DNA of 64,000 nucleotides from Gammaproteobacteria bacterium (GTDB lineage: Bacteria; Pseudomonadota; Gammaproteobacteria; Eutrophobiales; Eutrophobiaceae). The translations under genes were made by a program, and so were the position numbers. The notes below the pieces were generated by a model that saw nothing but the letters and a program-made list of their open reading frames with translations, searched no databases and had not been told where the DNA came from. Of the stretch, positions 1 to 7,997 are shown piece by piece (the stretch's first letter is position 1; every line of letters begins with the position of its first letter). Location of the stretch: the NCBI GenBank assembly GCA_012103475.1, contig WLWS01000003.1, forward strand, positions 1 to 64,000, written 5' to 3'.

Positions 1-354
<354 letters not shown>

Positions 355-486
355 ATAACACTCAAGCAGTTTGAGGTGTTTGTTGACAAGCAATGCGTTA
401 TATACAAATGTTACAAGCGTTGTTCAGCTTTCGGATTTTTTATGTCGGATTAATTGATGTAGTTGATTCAGTTAATCCCAACGATT

Positions 487-605
487 TGCCTGGCGGCAAT
501 AGCAAGTGGGAACCACCCGATCCCATCTCGAACTCGGAAGTGAAACTGCTTAGCGCCGATGATAGTGTGGGGTCTCCCCATGTGAAAGTAGGTCACTGCC
601 AGGCT
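487..605 (+). rRNA. rrf: 5S ribosomal RNA
   Basis: A complete 5S rRNA of about 119 bases. The ends pair with each other (TGCCTGGC at the 5' end, GCCAGGC at the 3' end), and the internal GAACTCGGAAGTGAAAC and TAGCGCCGATGATAGTGTGG blocks are those of proteobacterial 5S. It follows 23S directly, as the last gene of the rRNA operon, and is followed after 11 bases by an intrinsic terminator. The exact 3' base is uncertain by one or two positions. Confidence 0.95.
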
Positions 606-648
606 CTTATCTATAACCCCGGTCTTATTGAGATCGGGGTTTTTTTAT
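595..648 (+). repeat. 5S tail plus terminator, copy 1 of a 54-bp direct repeat
   Basis: The segment from the last bases of 5S (ACTGCCAGGCTC) through the terminator T-run is repeated at 729-782 with a single difference (G at 630, C at 764). The offset is 134 bases. Confidence 0.9.
617..646 (+). terminator. Intrinsic terminator of the rRNA operon
   Basis: A 9-bp stem (CCCCGGTCT at 617-625 with AGATCGGGG at 631-639, one G-U pair), a five-base loop and seven T residues. It sits 11 bases after the 5S gene and is the expected end of the rRNA transcript. Confidence 0.9.
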
Positions 649-728
649 AGATACAGTTTTATTGTGAGGCAGTGACCTGATTAATTAACAGTAGGTCCCC
701 TAAAGGATAAGCCTGCTACGCAGGCAAA

Positions 729-782
729 ACTGCCAGGCTCTTATCTATAACCCCGGTCTTATTCAGATCGGGGTTTTTTTAT
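729..782 (+). repeat. 5S tail plus terminator, copy 2 of a 54-bp direct repeat
   Basis: Near-perfect copy of 595-648 (53 of 54 bases). An 8-base match to 5S (AGTAGGTC, as at 587-594) lies at 690-697 and is followed by a 31-base unrelated stretch that holds a small hairpin (GCCTG/CAGGC, 711-725). This looks like the remnant of a second 5S gene or a tail duplication; no complete second 5S is present. Confidence 0.85.
751..780 (+). terminator. Second, duplicated intrinsic terminator
   Basis: Same stem as the first terminator (CCCCGGTCT at 751-759, AGATCGGGG at 765-773) with a TATTC loop and seven Ts. It lies 18 bases from the stop codon of the minus-strand helicase gene. Read on the minus strand the hairpin is preceded by an A-run, not followed by a good T-run, so it mainly serves plus-strand transcription. 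Confidence 0.8.
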
Positions 783-798
783 GCCTGATTTCGTTCTT

Positions 799-2181
799 TT
801 ATCTTAGTATTTTTACTCTAAAGTTACGGCCTTTAATCTTACCGTCTGACAATATCTTCAGGGCCTTATCCGCGACATTTGAATCGACAGCTACATAAGC
901 GAGTCTATCGAAGATGTTAATTTTGCCAATTTGCTCCCCGCTTAAACGATCTTTTGTCGTCAGTGCGCCTAGTATGTCGCCGGCCCGGATCTTGTTTTTA
1001 CGCCCGGCGTTGATACAAAGTGTCACCATCAGAGGAAGCAGTCTGCTCTGTTTTTTTACTCTGAGTGTGCTGGCTTTCTCAATGCTTAAATCGCTTTTTT
1101 GTAATTGGGCTATCGCATCAACTCGAAATTTCTCTGTGGGTATAAATAAGCTTAAGGCAAGGCCTGCTTTGTCCGCTCGACCTGTACGTCCGATACGATG
1201 GATATGTGTTTCCGCATCGTTTGAAAGATCAAAGTTGATGACGGCATGCAGTTCCTGTATATCCAGACCACGGGCGGCAACGTCTGTGGCAATTAGTATT
1301 GAACTGCTTTTGTTTGAAAACTGGATTAATACCTGATCACGGTCACGTTGCTCCAAATCACCATGAATTGCCAAGGCATAAAATCCTAACTGAGAAAGTT
1401 CGTTACTAAGCTCCTGACACATTTGTTTGGTGTTACAAAAAATAAGACTCGATTCAGGGCGAAATTTTTGTAAAAGTTTAACCAGTGCATTGCTTTTCTC
1501 CGATTCAGATACCTCGAAGAAGATTTGCTTTATTTTCTCATTGTCATGCACGCTCTCTACCCGGATATCGACGGGTTCGATTTGTATGGCACTGCTTATT
1601 TGTCGTATTTCATCAGGGTAAGTCGCCGAAAAAAGTAAGGTTTGCCTTTTTTTAGGCGTCTTTTTTATGATTCGCATGATGTCATCATGAAAGCCCATAT
1701 CTAGCATACGGTCGGCTTCATCCAATACCAGACTTGTTAAGTGCTGCAGCTTTAGAGATGGTTTCTCGAGATGTTTCAGAATACGTCCCGGGGTGCCAAC
1801 GACAATGTGTGGTTGATGAGATAGAGAAGCGAGTTGCGGATCCATCGGCTTTCCGCCGCATAAGGTAAGAATTTTGGTATTAGGGATAGCACGTGCCAGA
1901 CGTCTTATTTCCGTAGTGACCTGATCAGCGAGTTCGCGGGTTGGACATAGCACAAGAGCTTGTACCTGATAGTTTGTAATTTCAATTTTGTGTATCAGGC
2001 CTATAGCGAAGGCCGCTGTTTTTCCACTTCCGGTTTTCGCCTGAGCCAGTATGTCTTTACCCGTTAAAATATGCGGCAGGCTTTTTGCCTGTATCGGCGT
2101 CATCATCCGATATTCAAGCGAGTCGATATTTTTCAACAGTGCAGAGGCTAAGGGTAAAGATGAAAACTCCGTTGTATTCAT
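799..2181 (-). CDS. dbpA: ATP-dependent RNA helicase DbpA
   Basis: DEAD-box helicase of 460 residues. Motifs in order: the Q-motif glutamine at 31, Walker A AKTGSGKT (48-55), PTREL (80-84), DEAD (154-157), SAT (185-187), ARGLD (303-307) and HRIGRTGR (328-335). A C-terminal domain of about 75 residues (from about 385) matches the DbpA RNA-binding fold (pattern AGDILGAL, then IGKINIFD and RNFRVKIL), which in E. coli tethers the enzyme to hairpin 92 of 23S rRNA during late 50S assembly. Length fits E. coli DbpA (457). It is convergent with the adjacent rRNA operon and lies 28 bases after the NYN gene on the same strand. The start ATG at 2181 gives the usual short N-terminus. DbpA rather than another DEAD protein is inferred from the tail. 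Confidence 0.93.
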   Translation of the reverse strand: MNTTEFSSLPLASALLKNIDSLEYRMMTPIQAKSLPHILTGKDILAQAKTGSGKTAAFAIGLIHKIEITNYQVQALVLCPTRELADQVTTEIRRLARAIPNTKILTLCGGKPMDPQLASLSHQPHIVVGTPGRILKHLEKPSLKLQHLTSLVLDEADRMLDMGFHDDIMRIIKKTPKKRQTLLFSATYPDEIRQISSAIQIEPVDIRVESVHDNEKIKQIFFEVSESEKSNALVKLLQKFRPESSLIFCNTKQMCQELSNELSQLGFYALAIHGDLEQRDRDQVLIQFSNKSSSILIATDVAARGLDIQELHAVINFDLSNDAETHIHRIGRTGRADKAGLALSLFIPTEKFRVDAIAQLQKSDLSIEKASTLRVKKQSRLLPLMVTLCINAGRKNKIRAGDILGALTTKDRLSGEQIGKINIFDRLAYVAVDSNVADKALKILSDGKIKGRNFRVKILR

Positions 2182-2209
2182 GTGATTGGTATTTAGTCAG
2201 ACTTGCAAA

Positions 2210-2683
2210 TTACAGTAATAAGTCTGAACCAATCTCATGAAACACATTGGCTGACTCAATCAGGTTGTTAGCGGTAAGTTGACGCACACCATATACTTCA
2301 GTACTTACCGTATAACTACTTTTTATCTTATCCAATAATAAGCCAAAATCGCCATCGCCGGACAGCAAAATAACTGAATCGACGTCTTTTGCCATTTCCA
2401 TAATGTCTATCGTAATACCAACGTCCCAGTCACCTTTCGCCGATCCATCGCTGCGTTGAATGAAGGGTTTCAATTTCACCACAAAGCCGATGTGCTTTAA
2501 GGCGTCCTGAAATTTTATTTGTTTGTCATCGCCACGGTCTATGGCATAGGCATTGGCGTAGACAATCTCACCTTCGCGACTTATCCGTTGCCAAAGTTTT
2601 TTATAGTTGAATTGACGGGCGTAAGTATCTCGCGTGGTGTAGTAAATATTCTGGACGTCAACAAAAATCGCAATTTTTTTCAC
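2210..2683 (-). CDS. NYN domain (LabA/DUF88-like) protein
   Basis: A 157-residue protein that is almost entirely one NYN (PIN-like) nuclease-fold domain. The acidic residues expected at the metal site are visible: D9 and N12 in FVDVQN, D85 and D87 in KGDWDVG, D93, and D110/D112 in LSGDGDFG. Members of this family are proposed RNases or RNA-processing factors; substrate is unknown. The gene starts 2 bases after the stop codon of the upstream amidohydrolase and is followed by dbpA, so it is probably co-transcribed with both. The link with an RNA helicase beside an rRNA operon fits an RNA role, but that is context, not proof. Confidence 0.8.
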   Translation of the reverse strand: MKKIAIFVDVQNIYYTTRDTYARQFNYKKLWQRISREGEIVYANAYAIDRGDDKQIKFQDALKHIGFVVKLKPFIQRSDGSAKGDWDVGITIDIMEMAKDVDSVILLSGDGDFGLLLDKIKSSYTVSTEVYGVRQLTANNLIESANVFHEIGSDLLL

Positions 2684-2685
2684 AA

Positions 2686-4041
2686 TCAGCGTTTATCAAT
2701 GACGATTCGACCCTCTTTAATCACCACCAAAGGGCGTGTGAGAGCGGTGATATCCTTCAGTGGATCATCGCTCAGGATCAGGATGTCAGCAATTTTTCCG
2801 GGCTGAATAGAACCTAAAGCCAAAGGTACTACCGGATGCCTCCAGGCGTTTCCCGTGGCCATACTAATTACTTCCACCTCTGTAAAACCAGCGGCAACCA
2901 GGGCCTGAGCTTCACTTCGAACGGCGTCGGCGGGATCCGGATCCAGTCCGGCACCATCGTAATCTGTGCCAAACACAAGGCTAGCTCCTGCCTCAGCGTA
3001 GGCTCGTAAACTTGGCCCGACCAGATCAAAATTATGCTGTGCTTGCGGTCGAGATTCCGGTGTCGCAGATAATAAGCGTTCATAAAAAGCTCTGATAGTT
3101 GTCGTCACTACCATACCCTTTTTTTCTCCCACCAGTTGAGGTAAATATGATCCGTCTCTGGTGGTGAATTCCGGGTTTTCCATTAGCGCACTATGTACGA
3201 GGGCATCCACTCCGGCTTCAATAACATCTGCTGTTTCATTAACTGTTTTAGCATGGGCAATGACGGGTAGGCCGATTTGTTTTGCTTCTTCGACGATAGC
3301 TTTCATGACTTTTTTATCCAGTCTGGGGAAGTTGAAATCCGGGCCGCCGAGATGGGTTTTGTCAAAGCTATCATAAACAAGCTTTATTGCCTGCACACCA
3401 CCAGCAGCGAAACGACGTACTCCCGCACGAGCAAGTTCGGCATCGCTTACTTCGAAACTGAGCCTGCTTACGCACCAACTAGTGCCACTACAAATTCCTG
3501 AGGCGGGATGCCCTCCCGGTGCGGTGAAAATCGGACTGGCCACCAACATGCGCGGCCCGCTCAGATCTTCAGCATAAATACGTTCACGGATCTCGATATC
3601 AAAAGGCCAGTAACCCCCTGCTGAAATGACGGTGGTAATGCCTCCCTGGAGAAATCTGTTCAAGCGCAAAGGTAAGCGTGTTTCAATAAATTCCCTCATA
3701 TCCTTATCACTGGAGGGCATGGAATCGGTATCCGGGAATGGCATTCTCGGTGCTTTCGTCAATATCTCAAAAGTCGGGTGAGTATGCATGTCAATCAGAC
3801 CTGGAGTTACTACCTGGCCTTTCGCGTCGATTGTAGGTGAGTCAAGCGGCTTGTTCAGACTCGTACCGACACTGTGAATCAATCCATTTTTTATCAGGAT
3901 ATTGACATCACTGAGGGCTGCGCTTCCATTTCCGTCGATCAAAGTCGCGTTTGTTATCAGAAGAGTCTGAGCACACAGGCTATTTGCGTACAAGGAAAGG
4001 AAACAAAGGTATATAAAAGAAACGAACTTATGGTTTTGCAT
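2686..4041 (-). CDS. Secreted metal-dependent amidohydrolase
   Basis: 451-residue amidohydrolase-superfamily protein (imidazolonepropionase/prolidase-like group). Residues 1-24 form a signal peptide ending near SLCAQ, so the enzyme is likely periplasmic. Metal ligands are visible: H86-T-H88 in DMHTHP, K220 (the position of the bridging lysine), H263 in IAHAKT, H283 in VHSAL and D360 in FGTDYDG. The C-terminal segment closes the composite beta-sandwich (KIADILILSDDPL). Substrate cannot be read from sequence; relatives act on cyclic amides, Xaa-Pro dipeptides or organophosphates. It is the first gene of a likely three-gene minus-strand unit with the NYN protein and dbpA. Confidence 0.82.
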   Translation of the reverse strand: MQNHKFVSFIYLCFLSLYANSLCAQTLLITNATLIDGNGSAALSDVNILIKNGLIHSVGTSLNKPLDSPTIDAKGQVVTPGLIDMHTHPTFEILTKAPRMPFPDTDSMPSSDKDMREFIETRLPLRLNRFLQGGITTVISAGGYWPFDIEIRERIYAEDLSGPRMLVASPIFTAPGGHPASGICSGTSWCVSRLSFEVSDAELARAGVRRFAAGGVQAIKLVYDSFDKTHLGGPDFNFPRLDKKVMKAIVEEAKQIGLPVIAHAKTVNETADVIEAGVDALVHSALMENPEFTTRDGSYLPQLVGEKKGMVVTTTIRAFYERLLSATPESRPQAQHNFDLVGPSLRAYAEAGASLVFGTDYDGAGLDPDPADAVRSEAQALVAAGFTEVEVISMATGNAWRHPVVPLALGSIQPGKIADILILSDDPLKDITALTRPLVVIKEGRIVIDKR

Positions 4042-4209
4042 TAGTATCAGCTTGTCAGTCTTGATTTTTGATTACCCAAGTATATCGATAGAAAACTCGA
4101 ATACAATCTGGCAAACACTGGCTGTTCGTCATCAGCCAGGCTATTTATTGTGTTGATATAACCTTGACCGACGCTGATGAATAAGTAACTCTCTACTTTT
4201 TTCGTAGAT

Positions 4210-5244
4210 TTGAATAAACCCATGAATAAGAACCCAACAGTGGCTGAGCCCATACATATATTAGGCGCGGGTGGTATAGGCCTTGCTATAGCCTGGTGTC
4301 TGCTTCGCGATGATAAGAAAGTAATACTGGTCGATAACAATGAAGCCAAAATAGTAGCCGGTCAGAAAGACGGAATGGAGATTGTTGGTCATGGGACTGA
4401 GGCAGTCGAGTTTGTTCATTTCGATGATTGGGATTCAACACAAGGCGGGTTAGTATTGTTATGCACCAAGACTTACGATAACGCAGCGGTATTAAATCGA
4501 TTACATGATGAGTCTTTAATGGTGCCTGTTCAGAATGGTTTTGACACGGAACTCGACAAGCTGAATCACGCAGGAGAAGGGATCGCATCTTTTGTATCTG
4601 AATGTCTGCGAGATAGGCCGGTGACCAGAATTACCAGACCAGGCTGTTTACATATTGGTAGTCGCAGAAAAACCAGCGATGCAGAGCGCGCGGAACTAAA
4701 ACTTCTGGGGGAATCGATAGACCGTGCCAAATTGTTTCCGGTTGAATTCGTTAACGATGTGCTTCCCTACAAGGCCACCAAGTTAATGTATAACGCGGCT
4801 ATATCACCACTGGCGGCCGGAGCTGGAGTCGACAATGGAGAATTACTGGGTGACTCTATCGCGAACAAGCTTTTCTTCGCTCTATTGCTTGAGAACTATG
4901 CCATATTGAAAAACGCAGGAATGGCACTGGCAAAAATTGGACCTTTCCATCCTGATACGGTGTCACGAATTCTAACAACGCCCTTTCTGCCTGCACTGAT
5001 GTCTGTGTTTTTCCGACCATCACTTAAAGGCACGTATTGTTCCATGGCGCCGGATATGGCCAGCGGGCGAACCGAAATCGAGGCCTACAACGGGCATCTG
5101 ATACGGCTTGCGGGAGATTTTCCCTGCCCGCTAAACCGAGCAGCGTTAAAAATGATAAACACTATCGTAAAAGAGAAATTACCGGTTGAGCGCCGTCATT
5201 TACAGGATCTGGCCGATAGTCTTCCGATTGGAGTATTGAGTTGA
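4210..5244 (+). CDS. Ketopantoate reductase (PanE/ApbA)-family oxidoreductase
   Basis: 344 residues with an N-terminal Rossmann fold (ILGAGGIG, 17-24) and the C-terminal helical domain of the PanE family, with the catalytic K-L-x-x-N pattern at K191-N195 and a late acidic block (TEIEAYNGH) at the position of the substrate-binding glutamate. E. coli PanE reduces 2-dehydropantoate with NADPH for pantothenate synthesis. This protein is about 40 residues longer than E. coli PanE, and family members include reductases of other 2-oxo acids, so panE itself is not claimed. A second in-frame ATG at 4222 is a possible start. The stop codon overlaps the TTG start of the next gene by 4 bases, so the two are translationally coupled. 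Confidence 0.75.
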   Translation: MNKPMNKNPTVAEPIHILGAGGIGLAIAWCLLRDDKKVILVDNNEAKIVAGQKDGMEIVGHGTEAVEFVHFDDWDSTQGGLVLLCTKTYDNAAVLNRLHDESLMVPVQNGFDTELDKLNHAGEGIASFVSECLRDRPVTRITRPGCLHIGSRRKTSDAERAELKLLGESIDRAKLFPVEFVNDVLPYKATKLMYNAAISPLAAGAGVDNGELLGDSIANKLFFALLLENYAILKNAGMALAKIGPFHPDTVSRILTTPFLPALMSVFFRPSLKGTYCSMAPDMASGRTEIEAYNGHLIRLAGDFPCPLNRAALKMINTIVKEKLPVERRHLQDLADSLPIGVLS

Positions 5245-6224
5245 TCCTGGTTACCGGTGGCGCTGGTTTCATCGGCTCACATCTGGTTAAACAATTGCTT
5301 CATAAGGGTGAAACTGTTCGTGTGCTGGAACAACCTGGAGCAAAAATTGATCATTTACCGAGTGCTCAATTGGAAATGGTCTTCGCGGATATCCGCGATG
5401 CAAATGCGATGATCGAAGCTACAAAAGACTGTTCACAGGTCTATCACCTGGCGGCGGATCCCAATTTGTGGCGAAAAGATGTGCAGGAATTCGATAATAT
5501 TAATCATATCGGCACGCTGAATGTGCTTCGAGCAGCGCTGGACAATGGTGTTGAACGTATCCTTTATTGCAGTACCGAGAGCATTCTTACCTCAGAGAAC
5601 GCTAATGGTCACAGTGTTGAAAATCTAGTGCTTAAAGAAAGCGATATGCTGGGCTCTTATTGCCTGAGTAAATTCCGGGCAGAGCAGGCGGCATTTAAAA
5701 TGGCAGAGGAGGGTGCACCTATTCTGGTGGTCTGTCCAACTCTGCCAGTCGGCCCGGGTGACAGGCGTCAGACGCCACCGACCCGAATGAGTGTTGCCTT
5801 TTGTCAGGGCAAGTTGCCGGCATATCTTGAATGCAAGTTAAATTTTATTGATGTAAGGGATGTTGCCAGTGGCATGCTGGCTGCGATGGAACGTGGTCAA
5901 ATCGGAATTCGTTATCTATTGGGGGCAGAAAACCTGCACCTGTCTGACTGGTTTCAGGTATTGGCAGATGAAACCGGGCAAAATGTACCAAAAATAAAAG
6001 TACCCTATACAGCTGCGTTGGCGGTAGCCTGGTTCAGTGAGTGCTGGGCCAATCGTGTTGATGGTAAAATGCCGATGGCGACAGTAACAGGTGTTCGATT
6101 GACCCGACGCAGTATGTTCTTTGATGCATCAGCCAGCCTGGCAGCGCTGGAATTACAACCGCGTCCAATTAGAGAGTCGGCAACTGATGCTGTTGCCAGT
6201 TATCGGGAGCAAGGTTGGTTGTGA
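5241..6224 (+). CDS. NAD-dependent epimerase/dehydratase, HpnA-like
   Basis: Extended SDR of 327 residues. The nucleotide-binding glycine motif GGAGFIG lies at 6-12 and the catalytic pair at Y140 and K144 (SYCLSK). The second half (pattern NFIDVRDVASG, then GIRYLLGAENL) resembles the hopanoid-associated sugar epimerase HpnA, but no squalene-hopene cyclase or other hpn gene is in the window, so the substrate is open. The start is TTG at 5241, within the TTGA that also holds the upstream stop codon; the motif-bearing N-terminus begins immediately, which supports this start. The gene is convergent with the radical SAM gene, 12 bases apart. Confidence 0.78.
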   Translation: MILVTGGAGFIGSHLVKQLLHKGETVRVLEQPGAKIDHLPSAQLEMVFADIRDANAMIEATKDCSQVYHLAADPNLWRKDVQEFDNINHIGTLNVLRAALDNGVERILYCSTESILTSENANGHSVENLVLKESDMLGSYCLSKFRAEQAAFKMAEEGAPILVVCPTLPVGPGDRRQTPPTRMSVAFCQGKLPAYLECKLNFIDVRDVASGMLAAMERGQIGIRYLLGAENLHLSDWFQVLADETGQNVPKIKVPYTAALAVAWFSECWANRVDGKMPMATVTGVRLTRRSMFFDASASLAALELQPRPIRESATDAVASYREQGWL

Positions 6225-6236
6225 TTCAGCGTTAAT

Positions 6237-7991
6237 CTACAAGCGAGCTTTTTGTTCTGAATTACGTTCCTGCAGTGCCTTCAGGCCCTTGACTGTTGCC
6301 CGAACCTGAGCATCGATTTTCGACGACGGTATATTTTCCTGAGCAGTTTCCCGATAGTTGACGGGGATCAGATTATTCAGATCGTAATCTTCCTCGACGC
6401 TACCAATATCAAAATCTGAATCTGATACGTTTTTGTACTTGAGTACATAGTTTGACCACGCAAATAACCAGAATTGGTATTTTGCAAAGCGACCGTCAAT
6501 ACTTTTTTGTTGATAAACGAAGACAAATCCTTTTATCGCATAATACAGATTGAGAGCTTGACTGGAGAACATTAAACCGCGCTTAAACAGCAAATAAAGA
6601 CTTCTCGGGCTTTTAAAAATAAGCAATAACACTTTATCCAGTTTGGCAAAGCCATTTGCGCCTTGTTGCATGGGAATATAGTTTCCATGCTGATGAAGGA
6701 TCTGGAAGTATTTCCTTAATCTTTCGTACTGAAACTTGCCATTATTATAATTTTTAACGAACTTCAAAAAGCCATTTATCAGACGATCTCTTGGAATGAG
6801 GTACTTGATATTAGTTTCATACTTGACTCCTCCGGTACTGGTACTGGACATCAGATCATTAGTTTTTCGCAATCGACTGCTCAGTTGCATTCTTCTATAC
6901 AGGGGCGTACCGGGAAGAGCCGTCAGAAAATTAGGATCGCCCGATAACAGGCCGGATTCTTTCAAGCCGGACAGTGTGATATCAAAACATTCTTCTGTAT
7001 CGGTATCAAAGCCAAAAATTAACCCGGCAATAATGACAAAACCATAGCTTTGTATGTTCTGAATATCTTCTTCCAGCATACGTTTGGTATTTTGTACTTT
7101 GGCGGTCTCGATCAACGAATTAACATTAAAACTTTCGATACCAATGAATAGCAAATCAAAACCAGCTCGGCGCATCTTCTCTAATAAGCGGGGGTGCTTG
7201 GCAACATTTATAGTAAGCCAGGTATATACATTTGGCTGAAGCCCTGTGCGCTCAATCATTTCAATCATATGATCAGTCAGAGATTCGGCCCATTCGAGAT
7301 CTCCGATAAGATTGTCGCAGGCGAATATAAATTGTTGTTTGCCGCGTAGCATCACCTGTTCTATTTCTTCGACAATTAATTCGACGGGTTTGTTATGCGC
7401 TCGGTTGTTGTCATTCATTATCCGAATGTCACAAAATTCGCAGAGAAAGGGACAACCTCTGGAAACTTCAATTACGACGCCATAATATTTGTCGAAATGA
7501 TGTTCGAAAAAATCGAGCTTAAATGCTTTTGAATTTTGAATTGCAAACCGCTTCTGATTTACGACAACTTTCTCAAGAGGTGATTCTGAGCTAATTTTTT
7601 CCAGAAGACTTTCGATATGATCTTCTCCATCGCCGACAAAAATATGGTCAAAGTCATCTAGTAGATGCAGCTCTCCAACCTGATTGAAAGACCAGCAAAT
7701 AGGACCGCCGATTATCGATTTTGCTTCGGGATATTGCCTTTTTATTGCTAACCAGACTTTTTTGAGGGTGTGATAATCCTGATTAATACCACTGAATAAA
7801 TACACATCCGCTTGTTTAATGGCGTCGACTTTATCAAAGCGGGTGTCATAAAAATCAAGCTCATAGCCCAGTTCTTCAGGAATGTGGCTGGAAAGGTTGA
7901 AAACCCAGGTAGGCATAAACTCCAGACCGTAGTTCTGATTCTGGGAATACAGTGGATCAGGGGAATTTATGAAAGTGCAGCTGAATGACAT
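6237..7991 (-). CDS. B12-binding-domain radical SAM protein
   Basis: 584 residues. The N-terminal 150 residues look like the cobalamin-binding Rossmann domain seen in BchE/HpnP-type enzymes (segment IIGGP near 93-97 and FVGDGED near 118-124), although the classical DxHxxG is not evident. The radical SAM core carries C180-x3-C184-x2-C187 for the [4Fe-4S] cluster. The core segments DNLIGD and FIGIES are as in the cobalamin radical SAM group. A C-terminal extension of about 180 residues is of unknown role. Relatives methylate lipids or modify peptides; the substrate is not known here. It starts 6 bases after the upstream GT39 gene, so it is in the same transcript as the glycosyltransferase genes. 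Confidence 0.78.
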   Translation of the reverse strand: MSFSCTFINSPDPLYSQNQNYGLEFMPTWVFNLSSHIPEELGYELDFYDTRFDKVDAIKQADVYLFSGINQDYHTLKKVWLAIKRQYPEAKSIIGGPICWSFNQVGELHLLDDFDHIFVGDGEDHIESLLEKISSESPLEKVVVNQKRFAIQNSKAFKLDFFEHHFDKYYGVVIEVSRGCPFLCEFCDIRIMNDNNRAHNKPVELIVEEIEQVMLRGKQQFIFACDNLIGDLEWAESLTDHMIEMIERTGLQPNVYTWLTINVAKHPRLLEKMRRAGFDLLFIGIESFNVNSLIETAKVQNTKRMLEEDIQNIQSYGFVIIAGLIFGFDTDTEECFDITLSGLKESGLLSGDPNFLTALPGTPLYRRMQLSSRLRKTNDLMSSTSTGGVKYETNIKYLIPRDRLINGFLKFVKNYNNGKFQYERLRKYFQILHQHGNYIPMQQGANGFAKLDKVLLLIFKSPRSLYLLFKRGLMFSSQALNLYYAIKGFVFVYQQKSIDGRFAKYQFWLFAWSNYVLKYKNVSDSDFDIGSVEEDYDLNNLIPVNYRETAQENIPSSKIDAQVRATVKGLKALQERNSEQKARL

Positions 7992-7997
7992 GTAAAA

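Noticed and set aside
393..650. Open frame of 85 codons on the plus strand across the spacer and 5S gene
   Set aside because: It runs through the 5S rRNA and terminator; a chance frame.
914..1621. Plus-strand frames opposite dbpA
   Set aside because: They mirror the helicase gene; no ribosome site or recognised domain.
4047..4349. Minus-strand frame of 100 codons before the PanE-like gene
   Set aside because: Overlaps the N-terminus of the PanE-like gene on the other strand and shows no family features.
5241..6224. A hopanoid biosynthesis cluster
   Set aside because: Only an HpnA-like gene is present; no cyclase, HpnCDE, HpnG/H or other hpn genes.
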